DNA from: Anodontia alba
Taxonomy: Eukaryota; Mollusca; Bivalvia; Lucinida; Lucinidae
Assembly (NCBI GenBank): GCA_964016985.1
Contig: OZ024824.1
Location: forward strand, 117,572,951 to 117,636,950
Direction of reading: 5' to 3'
DNA: 64,000 nt
This document shows positions 22,027-33,367 of the stretch, piece by piece (position 1 is the stretch's first letter; every line of letters begins with the position of its first letter). The notes under the pieces were generated by a model, which had not been told where the DNA came from, did no database searches, and saw nothing but the letters and a program-made list of their open reading frames with translations. A program made the translations under genes and the position numbers.

Positions 22027-23364
22027 CGAGGGATGTTCGAAATGAATTGCTTATTGTCCTCTAGCTCGATATCCACGTGGGGCACGATAAAAACCAATAC
22101 ATACCTGTATAGGGTCATTCAATATCTACACAATGGTGTATAAATGTACATGTTAGACTAAGTGTAAGACATAAAATTTGCCATTTGAATACATGCAGTC
22201 ATTGACCACTGCAGTAAAAATGGTTGGTAGAAGCGTCGACAAAAAAGATGAAATACGGGCTTACATCAAAGCTCGCTCAAAACTTGGTTGTTCTTTGAAG
22301 AAGCTGATGACTGAAATTTCTACTGCTTTTGGACCTTCTTGTGTGTCTTATGACACAGTTCGGCGGTGGAAAAAGAAATTTGAGTCTGGTGTAGTCCATC
22401 AAAAATGCACCGAAATCAGGTAGGCCAAAATCTGCATCTCGTAAAGAAATCCTTTCCAAAAAAAAGGAAATCATTGAAGGAGATGCCAGATTTACAGTTC
22501 GTGATATTGCACGAAAGATAGGCATATCACTATCAACGGTTCACCTTATTTTGATGAAGCATTTGAAAGTCAGAAAGATTTCTGCTAGATGGGTGCCACA
22601 TCTGTTGACTGACGAGCAAAAGAGGCAACGGGTTAAAGTGGCCAAAAAGCTGCTTCAAATGTTTCCAAAATATGACAAAAAGCAGTTTGCCAATGTCGTC
22701 ACAGGTGATGAAACCTGGGTCCATTATTTTGAGCCCGTCAGATAGGTTAGCAATAAGATCTGGGCCACTAAACACAGCAAACGCCCAATAATTGCCAAAC
22801 GTTCTTTGAGTACAAAGAAGGTTTTGTATGCAATCTTCTTCTCTGGTGAAGGAGTCGCAATAAAAGTGCCAGTGAAAAAGGGCAAAAGCATCACCGGAAA
22901 GTACTACGAAGACGTAGTACTGAAGAAACTGAAAAAGTAGTATCAGAAACGACGCCCTGCCACTGGTTTTAAACATGTCCGTCTTCTACATGACAATGCC
23001 CCAGCTCATACCTCCGCAATAGTTACGGCGTTTTTGAAGAAAGAAAAAGTAACTGTTTTGCCTCACCCCCCATATTCCCCAGACCTTGCCCCATGTGATT
23101 TGTTTTTGTTTCCGTAATTGAAAGCATTCCTTGCTGGGCGGAAATACCAGTCCCGACAGGCACTTGGATCTGCCATTCATCGGTACCTTATCACTGTGCC
23201 CAAATCAGCGTACCGTGATGCCTTCAAGAAGTGGATACATCGGCTGAAACTTTGCATTTCTAGCCATGGGGAGTACTTTGAGTGCATGAAATGAGTACTT
23301 TTGGGCTAACTTGAAATTTGAAGTCTCCAGATAGAAATAAGCAATTCATTTCGAACATCCCTCA
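22027..23364 (+). mobile_element. mariner element with intact inverted repeats
   Basis: A 1,338-base element flanked by TA (22025-22026 and 23365-23366). Its inverted ends, GAGGGATGTTCGAAATG with AATTGCTTATT continuing inside, match over about 28 bases with one difference. Length, TA target and the internal D,D34D transposase are typical of mariner. It sits in the intron between the PARP4 exons at 23415 and 20791, opposite in strand to the gene. Confidence 0.95.
22220..23294 (+). pseudogene. mariner transposase pseudogene
   Basis: Begins MVGRSVDKKDEIRAYIKARS. One extra base near 22400 shifts the frame, and three stops follow in the second frame: TAG 22743, TAG 22938 and TAA 23115. The final TGA is at 23292-23294. 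Mariner hallmarks remain: a DTVRRWKKKF helix-turn-helix, ARWVPHLLTDEQK (the WVPHEL-type linker), GDETWVHYF, HDNAPAHTS and PYSPDLAPCD, which give the D,D34D triad. Residue count (about 358 codons) is close to the usual 345. It cannot encode an active enzyme as it stands. Confidence 0.95.
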
Positions 23365-23414
23365 TATGTACAAAACATCATCACTACATAGATGTGAGAT
23401 GGTCATAAATTTAC

Positions 23415-23542
23415 CTCTGATGCCATATCTAACATCTTTGCTCTTATATGAACTCCTTTGAGGTCAACAGGTGTGTCACCACATACCAGACCAGGTTTGA
23501 CCTTTGACATTGGGTCAACAACATTTTTCACATCCTGTAAGT
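23415..23542 (-). CDS. PARP4: PARP4 exon: linker and VIT start (residues 613-655)
   Basis: Two nearby AG acceptors occur. Only TTTTACAG before 23542 keeps the frame; the one eight bases further gives an early stop. The product DLQDVKNVVDPMSKVKPG then VDLKGVHIRAKMLDMASE matches the segment of PARP4 that leads into the VIT domain (LEDVHIKGRIIDTVAQ). The exon ends in phase 0. The dead mariner element lies about 50 bases past the donor. Confidence 0.9.
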
Positions 23543-24643
23543 CTGTAAAATACAATAGCAATCAAAGCCAGCTTTCCACATAAAATAAGAACTCAACAAA
23601 TGGCAATATCACACCTGGTAGCAAATTCTTTCATTTATCCCATTTTAGTCAAATGGACTCTTCTACCACAACTCTTTGGGCCAGTCAATTTCCAATAGCC
23701 ATCACAAAAACAGTTTGCAAGGGATATAATGAGCAGACACTAAGAGACACTTTAAAAAAAAAAAAATGAAGTATGTCAGTCATTCTAAGTCACACATTAA
23801 TGGAAAAATCTGAAACAAGCACTTGATGTCATCTGCTAATTGGTGCTATAGGCGGGTAATTCTTAACATCAACAACAGTTCATGCACAAATAAATTTACA
23901 TTATAACATAGCTCAAGCTAAGACACTATTTCCAACCAAAAAGTAGTGGTACTTTTCATATTTCTCTATAAAAAATATATGTTGTGGATAGGAGGCACTT
24001 CTAATGATATATGTTTACATGGAGAAATAAGAAAAATTATATGTCTCAATTCTCCTATTATGTGTAGCTATGCATCAACCTACAGCACAGTGTATTGTCT
24101 TTTATCACATATGCATTACTGTATTTGGCATGATAACCTACCTTCTGTATATGTGATAATGTTTTCCCCATACCTTGGTAACAATTTTGGTGGGTACAGA
24201 TAAACAGGTTTATAACAATATAATCTGAATGGAAAACAGTTCTCTGACTGCCAAGTCTGATTACCAGAAACAGTGTATTTTGAACAGACAGGGTTATCTG
24301 CCAACTTTTGACATTATCATGATGTTGTCAACAACATGATGTCATGACATTATGGTGAAATTGTCAAAAAGATGATGTCATGTACATGATCTCGGGTGCA
24401 TTTGCACTTGAATCTTTATCTGTTTTAACATTGTTTGGTAACTTCTGACTTCAAAAGCAGTAAGAACCAGATCTGAATATGTGATAGATTATGACATGGT
24501 GTTTTGTTTATCACCCTCTGTATCAACCCTTCACCATTATCTGCCCTAAGGCTAATAAAGCCTTTGGACAGATAATGGGGTCTCAAGTTGATACACCAGG
24601 CAATAACCAAAACACAATGTGATAATCTTTAATTAGCACTAAC

Positions 24644-24797
24644 CTATCTCTTGACTAACTGATTCAAAATCTTCCATAACAGCCATTCCAAGATCATCAA
24701 GACCTTCCAGTTCCTGAATAGTGTCATCACTAACTGTGAACTCTACAAGATATTTGATTCTCTGCTGTTCCGTTCTATACACCACATACTCATCATT
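24644..24797 (-). CDS. PARP4: PARP4 exon: ART domain end with catalytic Glu (residues 562-612)
   Basis: Phase 0 in, phase 1 out, acceptor TTTGTTTGTAG and donor GAGATAG then GTTAGT. The exon opens NDEYVVYRTEQQRIKYLVEF. The Glu of NDEYVVY (residue 564) is the third triad residue, needed for transferase activity beyond NAD hydrolysis in PARP1-type enzymes; its presence argues that the enzyme is catalytically competent. The rest is an acidic linker (DDLGMAVMEDFESVSQEI) before the VIT domain. Confidence 0.94.
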
Positions 24798-24817
24798 CTA
24801 CAAACAAATTTAAAGCT

Positions 24818-25014
24818 TGCCACTCTGGGTGAAATTTTCAGCAGACCACATACTGAAATATTTTTCTTAATTTTTCCAGAAAACAGGATTTTACATCTCA
24901 TGCAAATTGTCTCCAGTAACAATTTGCATGAAATGTAAAATCCTGTTTTCTGGAGAAAAAAAAGTAAAAAAAAATAGCATCAATTTATCATCTACTGAAT
25001 TAGCCCAGAGAGTG
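24818..25014. mobile_element. ATGCAAATTG hairpin MITE
   Basis: CACTCTGGGTGAAATTTTC at the left and AGCCCAGAGAGTG at the right enclose a hairpin with arms GATTTTACATCTCATGCAAA and its inverse. No TTAA remains. It starts about 20 bases upstream of the acceptor of the exon at 24797. Confidence 0.72.
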
Positions 25015-25162
25015 GCTGTTAAGGGAACGTAATACACTTGGCAGATTGAGCTATCATTTTACAAGGGAGACAACTTTTGTGAATTCCAGTTTGCTATCCT
25101 GCACATTAATCCCCTTCTGAAAAGGGGTCTCCCCTTGGGAGCAAATTCTTTCCTTTTAGGGT

Positions 25163-25467
25163 TTTGTTTGTGTTGAGGTTTTGTGTTGGCTCAGTCAACC
25201 CAATGGGGTCATGTCGAGCGCAGTCAGTTTACCTTACCACACGTTTACTGGGCAGGCTTAGTCCTCTAAGCGGTTAACCAGTATTGTGCACATTCTTTCG
25301 CCAGAAACTGACAACTGCCCTTCTTGAATCAGTGGAAGGGAGAGAATGACCATAGAAAATATTTCATGATCAATCTCCACGAAAGAATGTTGCCGACCTC
25401 GGCGGGGGTTGAACCTGCGACCTCCTGGTCTCCAGTCGGACAGCGCATCCGAGCTACCAAGGCCGGC
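25163..25467 (-). mobile_element. tRNA-derived SINE, copy 1
   Basis: Minus-strand tRNA-like head with a B-box-like GGTTCAACCCC, then a body of about 230 bases shared with the two other copies. Flanked by a perfect 12-base duplication TCCTTTTAGGGT (25151-25162 and 25468-25479), as expected of LINE-driven insertion. A short related tail fragment lies at about 25585-25625. Confidence 0.9.
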
Positions 25468-25499
25468 TCCTTTTAGGGTAGACACCTTTTCAGAAGGGA

Positions 25500-26760
25500 G
25501 GCAAAATGATTTTAACACTTGTCTCCCCTGAAAGTATATCTATCCCCTTTAATGGAGAATAATAACATCGCTCCATGTTAGTTGTTCTTTGTGTTGAGGT
25601 TTTACGGCCCAGTCAACCCAATAGTTGTTCTTTGGGGTTTGAAAATAGTTTTACTCTTCTTTCAAAAGACATGCTGTGGGTTCTATCAAAAATAGATTAA
25701 ATTACAGGTTAAATAAAAAAGTAAGAGCTAGAAGATAGACTTTAATCAAATGCACATGCCGACGCCAGAAGCTGAACGTGGAGGGTATGGCAATAGCTCT
25801 CCATAAGTAAAGGGAGCTAAAAATACCATAAAAAATTTATGAAGTGAATTGTGAGGCCAGGCATAAAAAATACTTTGCTTGCAGTTGCCAACCCATGAAT
25901 TTTTCTTGGGGTAGGCAGGTCGGCTATTTTTTTTTTTTTTCTGCAAAATGTAAAAATATCCCAAACACTACAATATTCTACGCAGAATTTTACACACTGT
26001 TACAGTAAATACCCATACTACTGAGATAACAACATCATACAATTTGAACAAATCTATTTTTCCAAAAAAATGGTGTACCCAAAATGTGCAGGTGAAAAGG
26101 CAAACAATGTAGACCCAGATCAGACTGCTCCTTGGAGCAGTCTGATCTGGGTCTACACCTTTTTCTCTGGCCTGTTTGTCCTACTAGTTGGGGTGATCAT
26201 AGTAAATTTGCCATTTAGAAAAAAAAAAAAAAAAAATGCTGTCCCAAGTGGTCAAAAAATATTTTTGGTAGGGAGGATTTGGGTGGGTAGGTAGGCAATT
26301 GTAAACAAATAAAATTTTATTTTTGGCCTGAACTATTATTATATATTTACTCTTAAAGGAAAACACACGGCAAATAATAAATAATGAGAAAATGAAGAAC
26401 ATATGCTGAACAATTTGATGAAAAAGTAAAAAAATTATTGGGCTTTGGAGTTCTAGAAAAGGGTGTCGTGGAAGCGGCCATTTTGTGAGTTATTGATTCC
26501 ATTACCATCTAATTAAATATGCAAAAAATTAAACAAATCACATCTAAAGTAGTATTTTATTGTTATGGACCTGTATATGTGTTCAACTGATTATAATTTA
26601 TCAACTAGCTAACATAAGCAGCATATTCCAGTCAACAAGTTGCTTTTATCTGTGTCTTTAAAATATTCAATATTTAATCAAATATTCAAAATAACAGGTC
26701 CCATGCTCACATTTATGAAAGTTGTAAATTACAATATCTTTCTTACTTTTTTTACTGATT
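25500..26760. other. intron, mostly unrecognised
   Basis: Contains a SINE-tail fragment (25585-25625), a hairpin GATCAGACTGCTCC / GGAGCAGTCTGATC (26117-26152) and poly-A or poly-T runs at 25927 and 26220. No coding exon expected between those at 24797 and 27307. Confidence 0.6.
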
Positions 26761-27306
26761 ATGATCAAATCTGCACCAGGTTGGATGTTTTCTGAATATT
26801 TTCAGGCAAATATTGCATTTAGTGAGTCTTTCCCTTTCACATGCCAGGTAAAAAATTCAGCAGAGGTCATTTTGAAATGTTTTTCTTTTTTTTTTCCTCA
26901 GAAATTAGGGATTGATAGTCCATGCAAACTATCTCTTATGGAGACTATTTGCATAAATTGCAGCTTATTTTCTGAAGAAAATAAGTAACACAATTGCTAA
27001 CATATGAAGAGTCTCTATGAAACTTAAACTCAGATTTTCATTCTTTTTGTGTTCTTTGTTTCCAAGGGCAACCTTTATAGATTTTATATGACAGTTTATG
27101 TGAATCTTTTGACAGGAAACAATTCACATGAAATCTCATTTTATTTTTCTGAAAAATAAGAAAAATATCCAAAAGCTGACATCTGCTAATATTGTCATAG
27201 CATTCTAAGGGTTAATATTTAGCAACATTCAATAGACCAGTAATAACTCATGAAACAGGACTTCTTATAGGATAATTCAACAAAAAATCTTTCGTTATGA
27301 TCCTAC

Positions 27307-27490
27307 CTTAAAATCTGATGGTTGCTCTTCTGTGGCCTTGACCCCATGAACACTCTGATAACCTTCAGGAGCACAGGACAAGGTCAAATCTTTCTCTGTT
27401 TTGTCCAAGCAGTTACCAAGGGCTACCTCGTTGATAAGCATGAGTCGTGTACCTTTTGTTTTACTAGCAGTTGAGTAGGCAACACTGGTC
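27307..27490 (-). CDS. PARP4: PARP4 exon: ART domain core (residues 500-561)
   Basis: Phase 2 in, phase 0 out, acceptor ATTTTTGTAG and donor TTTAAG then GTAGGA. The product KTSVAYSTASKTKGTRLMLI then EVALGNCLDKTEKDLTLSCA and GYQSVHGVKAT matches the PARP4 S-x-x-Y-S...GTRLLL...DVALG...GYDSVHGV block. VALG and the SVHG loop are shared by PARP1-like ART domains. Confidence 0.94.
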
Positions 27491-27892
27491 CTACAAAAAT
27501 ATTCAGTGATATAATCAGTGACATAATCGTATACAGAAATATCATATAATGTGCAACAGGGGAAAAGGGCTCTTATGTAATGTGAATGGCAACAGTCCAG
27601 ATCAGCCTATGTATCCTTGCAGTCTGATCTGAGCATTTTCTGTTTGCCAACGTATACAATGTCACAGGTTGATCTGGGCCTGCAATGGACCTAAATTGCA
27701 TAAAGGCCTTTTTCATGCATTACACATCATATGTCAATGAAGACTGATCAGACTGCATGAATACACATAATAAGAAGTATTTTCTCATAGTCTTATTATA
27801 TATAATAAGATTAGCTAAAAGTGAAAAGATGTCTTACTGTATTTGACTCACAGTGTGTGGAATAAATCTGTCTTGGCATATACAGTCGACTC

Positions 27893-28207
27893 TCATTATC
27901 TTGAATTCACTTACCTCGAATAACCACTTATCTCAAAGTAAAAATCTGGTCCCTGTTTAAACATGAAAATCTAACAACAGGTAACAAAATATTGTGGAAA
28001 AGAGGAGAAAAAAAAAAATCCTCATTTCCACAATATTTTCAATATATCTTTAACTTCAGGAGTCAAATTACATAGTCATTTGTGCTATGAGGTTATTTGA
28101 TTTATCTTTTCCTCAATTCTGCAAATCTGATAAGTAGAGGTATGGATATCTTGAAGTATTTCAGAGAGTCCCGTGGACAGAGATAATGACAGTCATTGAG
28201 TCAACTG
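27893..28207. mobile_element. pogo-like MITE (TA target), CTCGAATAAC family
   Basis: TA plus CAGTCGACTCTCATTATC at the left and TGAGTCAACTG plus TA at the right. Same hairpin core as the copy at 20165, with a shortened loop. Confidence 0.78.
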
Positions 28208-28467
28208 TATGTAAACAGCATGTATGTGAGCAAACTGCTTCTAAAAGAGCAGTCTGATCACTGTCTGCACTGTTTGCTATGCACTTTTTGACACATAAAG
28301 CACAACTGACATATTCAGATTTTAGAATATGGAAAATGCCTTAAAATTTCGCACATCAAAATTTCTGACAAAACTGCATATGCAAATAGTGCAGACCTGG
28401 ATCAGGTACAAACAGTGCAGACCCAGATCTGGAGCTAGGTAGAAAACTGTTTCTACCATATTTACCT

Positions 28468-28697
28468 TAACCCATTTATGTTATAACCCATTTATGTTAT
28501 AACCCATTTATGTTAAATGAACTCTTCTACCACAACTCTTTGGACTGGTCTATTTCCAATAGAAGGGTGTCTGGTTAGTTTTTAATATAGAACTGAATGT
28601 TTAATATAAACAGTGCAGTCCAAGAACAGATGCTGCATTCTGCAGCATCTGATCTGGGTCTGCTCTTTAGGGGTTCTCTCTACTAAAATGGGTTATT
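28468..28697. mobile_element. CCCATT-type MITE with triplicated end
   Basis: The left end TAACCCATTTATGTTA is present three times in tandem (about 28469-28516). The body contains CAACTCTTTGGAC, the hairpin arms GATGCTGCATTCTGCAGCATC and the end ACTAAAATGGGTTA. Degraded relatives occur at about 18410-18539, 23636-23760 and 37213-37456. Confidence 0.55.
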
Positions 28698-28738
28698 CAG
28701 AGAGTAGGACCAGAGCAAACATTGTAGAACTCGATCAG

Positions 28739-28964
28739 GTTATAAAACTTTTTTCATGCTCAACTCAGCTGAGAATGAAATTTCCTCTGCTAATAAATAT
28801 GAAAATGCCAACAATAGTTGGCATTTTCATATTTATTAGCAGAGAAATTTTCATGCTCAGCTATGTTTGGCTAGAAAGAATTTGCAATAATTAATTTGAG
28901 TATTATGAGCAAGACAAATTTCATACTCAGCTGAGTTGAGCATGAAAAAGGTTTAATAACCTCA
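28739..28964. mobile_element. long palindromic MITE (ATGCTCAGCTGAG family), second copy
   Basis: About 85% like the copy at 7504 by eye, with ends GGTTATAAAACTTTTTTCAT and ATGAAAAAGGTTTAATAACC. It too is nested in a GATCAGATGC-type MITE (left flank AACATTGTAGAACTCGATCA, right GTCAGATGCAGTGGAATG). Confidence 0.78.
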
Positions 28965-29136
28965 AGGTCAGATGCAGTGGAATGTGGCAACTGATCAGAG
29001 AATATAGTATAAACAACACATCCAGAGGAGTTTAGACACATCCCCTGGTAGTCAAATGGACTTGTATAAAATATTAGGACCAGTAGTCAAATGGACTTGT
29101 ATAAAATATTAGGACTAGTATAAAGTCTTCAAACTC

Positions 29137-29338
29137 TTAACCCTAGCCTTCCTGAATAAATGAAGTTGCCACGCCTACTTCTAATTTCCCAGCCAATCAG
29201 ATTATTTGATCTGCGTTTTTGATAGAACTTCACATATTTAATGACAAACAGTGAAGATCCAGATTGAAGAAGCCAACTGATTTGGATCTACACTGTTTGC
29301 TAAGACAGGGCATGCCGTGTTCAGCAAGAGAAGGGTAA
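29137..29338. mobile_element. TTAA MITE, CCCTTGTC family, degenerate
   Basis: Left TTAACCCTAGCC, right GTGTTCAGCAAGAGAAGGG. One arm of the core hairpin has decayed. It ends about 20 bases from the donor of the PARP4 exon at 29358. Confidence 0.72.
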
Positions 29339-29357
29339 AAAGCAATAAGATACTCAC

Positions 29358-29456
29358 TTTGGATCACTTGCAAAATAGATACCACTGCCCAGCATACCAG
29401 GATCAGACCTTGTTCCACCATGATCATCTACCACGACCTTCGGCAACATCAAACCT
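29358..29456 (-). CDS. PARP4: PARP4 exon: ART domain with catalytic Tyr (residues 467-499)
   Basis: 99 bases, phase 2 in and out, acceptor CATTGTTTCAG and donor CCAAA then GTGAGT. The translation GLMLPKVVVDDHGG then MLGSGIYFASDPK holds the G-S-G-I-Y-F motif; its Tyr (residue 494) is the second triad residue, stacking on nicotinamide. The stretch aligns closely with vertebrate PARP4 (GLLLPKVV...LGSGIYF). Confidence 0.95.
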
Positions 29457-30176
29457 CTGAAACAATGAAGTATGTCATTGTTCCAGATAAGAAGGGGTAG
29501 CCACATAATAATTTTCTTATTTCTCCATAAAAACATATGTCATAGGAAGTGCCTTGGTGAGGTGCTTCTAATGATTACCACAATATGGAGAAATAAGAAA
29601 AATATCAGTACTTTTCAGCTGAAGAAAGTGCTTTATCTGCAAGCTATGGCATGAAAATTATCCCTATGGTTAGGCTAGTATAATAAAACATGCACTGTAA
29701 GCTGACCCTAGGGGCACTGTCTATATGTGACTCAGTTATGTAGCGTTAAAAATCTGAATATTAGTAGTAGTTGACCCTAGGTAGCTAGTACACAGTTATT
29801 CAAAACATGTGAAAAAACAGTCCCCAAAATCAAGGTTGTGAATACAAGAAACATACTACATTCATATGGGCGATGTAAAGTGAAAAAGTTTTTTCGAACA
29901 TGCACAACATTTGCAGATTCAGATCATCTTGGCCTTTGCTCTTCATTCTGTTAGTGGACAGTGAAGACCTGGATCAGACTGCATAGATGTGCAGGCTGTG
30001 CATAGATGGGCCATCGCTGCCCACATATGTCTGAAATGTCTTCACATGGCAAAACCCATATCCAAAACCTCTCAGAGATAATGAACAGTGTTTGAATGGC
30101 CTAAATCAGCCAAACAAATGCGGAATACTATGTCCCCTCTCTTTTCTCCGGGAAGGCTGGCGGCAAAGAATATTTC

Positions 30177-30386
30177 ATCCTTGTCCTGCTGAATAAATTA
30201 AGATGTCAGGTCCTTTTCAAATTTTCAGCCAATCAGATTACCTGATCCAGATTGTTGATATAAATTCACATACTAAGTGGCAAACAGTGCAGATCTAGAT
30301 CAGTTGGCTTCTTAGAAGCCAACTGATCCGGATCTACACTGTTTACAAAGGCAGTGCATATCCGGGTTCAGCAGGACAAGGATTAA
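30177..30386. mobile_element. TTAA MITE, CCCTTGTC family
   Basis: Ends CCTTGTCCTGCTGAATAAA and GGTTCAGCAGGACAAGG, with the full hairpin. The left TTAA has been lost; the right one reads ATTAA. Confidence 0.78.
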
Positions 30387-30876
30387 GACTGTGCAAGCAT
30401 ACAGTGAGAGCCCTGGTCAGGCCACCCAGGTGCCCATAGTGATCTAGGTGTTTACTCATAGCTCCAGATAAGGCACTTTTTCAACAAACTGTACTGATAT
30501 TTTTTCTTATTTCTCCATGAAAAGAATCTTGTGGGAACTCTTTATAAGAGCCTCAATGAGTTGCTTCCAATGAGTACCCACAAAATATGTTTTCATGCAG
30601 AAAATACGAAAAAGTATTTACCTAATACCCCCTCATACCTGGAGCTATGTTTACTGTAGGCATATGGCATAAACACTATTTGCATATTGTCCATCAACTG
30701 ATAATATCAGCTATAAGGAAATTATATCTCTAGAAAAGTATTTATTGAGTATTCAACCCAGCTAAATAATTTTTTCTTTCATTGTAAACAGATTCTAAAA
30801 AATCACCCTTGAGGACAATGAAAATACTCACAAAACTGACAACAGCTACAGTGTCTGAAAATTTTGTAAATATACC

Positions 30877-31207
30877 ATATTCTACCTAATAACAGCACAT
30901 ACCCCTATCAGCTCACAGTCAAGCAATTCCATAGTCTTCAGATTAGAGCCAGTGTACTTTTTGTCTACTTCTGTATAAAGGCATATGTTATGGGTACTCA
31001 TCTGAATTGCATCGACTTGTTGATGCAATTCAAATGAGTACCCACAACATATGCTTTTATAAAGAATGTCAGAATAAATAGCATAAACATCATCAAATGA
31101 GTTCTTGCTGATCTTTTTTTATTTAGTGTACCCTAAGTAGGCAGATACAAGCTTTACCCCATGTTTTTCCAGTAAGTGCACAGTGTGGTAATTAGGTCGA
31201 ATATGGT
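30877..31207. mobile_element. ACCGTATTCGACC-ended MITE, copy 2, next to a splice donor
   Basis: Ends ACCATATTCTACCTAATAAC and GTAATTAGGTCGAATATGGT. The right end is about 12 bases downstream of the donor of the PARP4 exon at 31220, so the first bases of this intron are followed at once by the MITE. Confidence 0.8.
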
Positions 31208-31219
31208 AAGTATGTATAC

Positions 31220-31357
31220 CTGGAGAGTATCCCAACAAAATTCTCTACTTTAGAAGAATGGTAGAGCAGCTGTTTGTTGTCTATCTCATGTGTGAAGTTG
31301 CTGGTTTCTACTGGCCTCCTTACAGCATAGATGTTCTGAATCTCAAAGCTGGAGTCC
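31220..31357 (-). CDS. PARP4: PARP4 exon: ART domain, donor loop and catalytic His (residues 421-466)
   Basis: Enters in phase 2, exits in phase 2, acceptor TTTATTCAG and donor CCAG then GTATAC. The exon begins DSSFEIQNIYAVRRP and ends KQLLYHSSKVENFVGILS. The His of LLYHSS (residue 454) is the first residue of the catalytic His-Tyr-Glu triad and contacts NAD ribose. The motif VGILSRGL, completed in the next exon, is typical of PARP catalytic domains. The TA-ended MITE at 30877-31207 ends about 12 bases downstream of the donor. Confidence 0.94.
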
Positions 31358-31646
31358 CTGAATAAACAAATCAAATAAATTTGTGAATTAATGCTTAAAT
31401 TACTGAAAGGCTGTATTCAAACTTTAACACTGACCGGATAAAATCAGCAGACAATATTTTTCTTATGTTCCCCTCTAGCGTCTCTTTAGGAGACAATTTA
31501 CATGAAATGTGATATCCTATTTTCTGAAAACAATAAAAAAAAATACTTCAATCTGCTGCCAGCTGAAATGTTAACCCAGCATACTATGCATTATAGAGAA
31601 ATCATGGCTCTATATAAGAAATATCTAACAATATAGAAACATTATG

Positions 31647-31879
31647 TTAACCCTTAACACTAAGTGCTCTGGGTAAAATTTTCAGCAGATAACATATTGT
31701 AATATTTGTCTTATTTTCCCTCAAAACAGGATTTGATATTTCATGCAAATTGTTTCCAATGATGGAGACAATTTGCATAAAATGTTAAATCCTGTTTTCT
31801 AGTAAAAATAAGAAAAATGTCATTAATGTATCATCAATGTGTCATCTGCTGAATTAGCCCAGGGTGTGGTAAAGGTTAA
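31647..31879. mobile_element. TTAA MITE, TTTCAGCAGA / ATGCAAATTG family
   Basis: TTAA at both ends (31647-31650, 31876-31879), subterminal GGGTAAAATTTTCAGCAGA, and a central hairpin with arms TTTCATGCAAATTGT and ACAATTTGCATAAAATG. Related copies at about 6400-6592, 24818-25014, 27000-27212, 31420-31580, 50298-50505 and 61500-61690. Confidence 0.78.
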
Positions 31880-32110
31880 AGTGCCAAGCAAAATTGTAGC
31901 AGATGACATTCTATTTTTTTTAATTATTTCTCAGAAAATAAAAAAGTCTTGACACATTATGTGAGTTATTTCCTAGCAGATTCACATGAAATGTTAAGAC
32001 TTATCTCCTTTGAAAAATAAAAAAAAAAATAAAAAAAAAAAAAAAAAAAAACATCATCAAAATATCAAAATGTCATCTGCTGCAGTTGTGAATAAATAGT
32101 ACTTTAAGGC
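31880..32110. mobile_element. related hairpin MITE with poly-A tract
   Basis: Starts AAGTGCCAAGCAAAATTGTAGCAGATGACA and ends near CATCTGCTGCAGTTGTG. Arms around TTCACATGAAATGTTAAGAC. A run of about 40 As with a few Ts (32010-32052) lies in its right arm. It abuts the copy at 31647. Confidence 0.65.
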
Positions 32111-32627
32111 TTAACTAGGTCCAGATAAAGCACTTTTATTCAATGGCATAAGACTTATATGGATATCAAAAATCAAACAACATTCTATCATATGCACAGG
32201 CTATCATACAATAAATTTGGCAGCCAGTCAACAGGAAGCATGGTCTAACAAAGGTTTAAACCAGTCTTGTTATGAAAAAAAAAATTGTTTGAGGGTGTAT
32301 GCCAACTGTATGATAAATGTCCTAAAATTTTGAACACTTTATTCAATCTTTCTTGGCTTAAATTTTGCTTTTTATGCAGTTGTTTCTTAAAATATTTAAT
32401 GAGCAGTCTGATCTCACTCTGCACTGTTTGCCTAACCTGTTTTGTTTAAGGCTTTGGTGTTCGAAATTTTCAGACATTTACTGGACATGGCCCACAAGAC
32501 TGCGCATAAGTATAGTTTCATCAGAATATGTGTAGTTCTCCTAGACAAGATGACTTGGAACATGTAGTCTTCAAAGGCAAAGTTGACTTGCATAAACCAC
32601 ACAGTGCATACTCATGAAGTCAATTTC

Positions 32628-32873
32628 TTAACCCTTGTCATGCTGAATAAATAAAGATGCCACATCTACTTCTAATTGACAGCCAATAGGATTACTCGGT
32701 CTAGGTTGTTGATACAAATTCACATAATGAATGACAAACAGATCCAGTTCTGTTGGCTTCCTCATGTTGGATTGAATCGCAATTGTTTGCAAATGCAAGG
32801 AATATCCTGCTGAACTGGAGCTACATTGTTTGCAAAGGCAGAGCATAACCTGGACCAGTAGGACCAGGGTTAA
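32628..32873. mobile_element. TTAA MITE, CCCTTGTC family, rearranged
   Basis: Left TTAACCCTTGTCATGCTGAA, right CCAGTAGGACCAGGGTTAA. The hairpin arms are scrambled and the right part is partly duplicated (two TTTGCAAA-GCA segments). Confidence 0.7.
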
Positions 32874-32942
32874 GACACAGCACATTTCCAACATAGCTTA
32901 AGATATGATGGGTATACTATAGCTCCACATAAGGCACTTCAT

Positions 32943-33218
32943 CCCAAAAACAAACCTATATAATTTTGACTCTCTTGAACCCCACTTTTATATAGTAAAA
33001 CTGAGGTTTACAGGGGTATACATTTTTTTCTTATTTCTAATCAAAAACAAAGACTGTGGGTACTCAATAGAACTGCCTCAGTGAGGCAGTTCTAACAAGT
33101 ACCCACAATCTATGTTTTGAGCAGAAATATGAAAAATATCAAAGTTTTTATCTGAAAATTTTTAGTTTTTTGGAGGTAAAATTTTCTATATATTTGAATA
33201 GGCATGTTTTCGTAATGT
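32943..33218. mobile_element. ACGAAAACATGCCTAT-type MITE, copy 2
   Basis: Opposite orientation to copy 1, with TTTATATAGTAAAACTGAGG on the left and a hairpin of GTGGGTACTCAATAGAACTG with its inverse. Confidence 0.74.
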
Positions 33219-33367
33219 TCTTCAACCAAAAAGTATTGACTTTTTTTTCATAGTTGTCCATAAAAATGTGTTGTGGATTCTGCCTTAGAGGTAGTTTTGC
33301 CAACATATTTTCATGGAGAAGCAAGAAACATATTTACCTCATATCTCTCTTACCTACAGCTATGATA

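Noticed and set aside
23542..23550. Alternative acceptor eight bases downstream for the exon at 23415-23542
   Set aside because: It would put a stop codon seven codons into the exon; the upstream acceptor keeps the frame and the match to PARP4.
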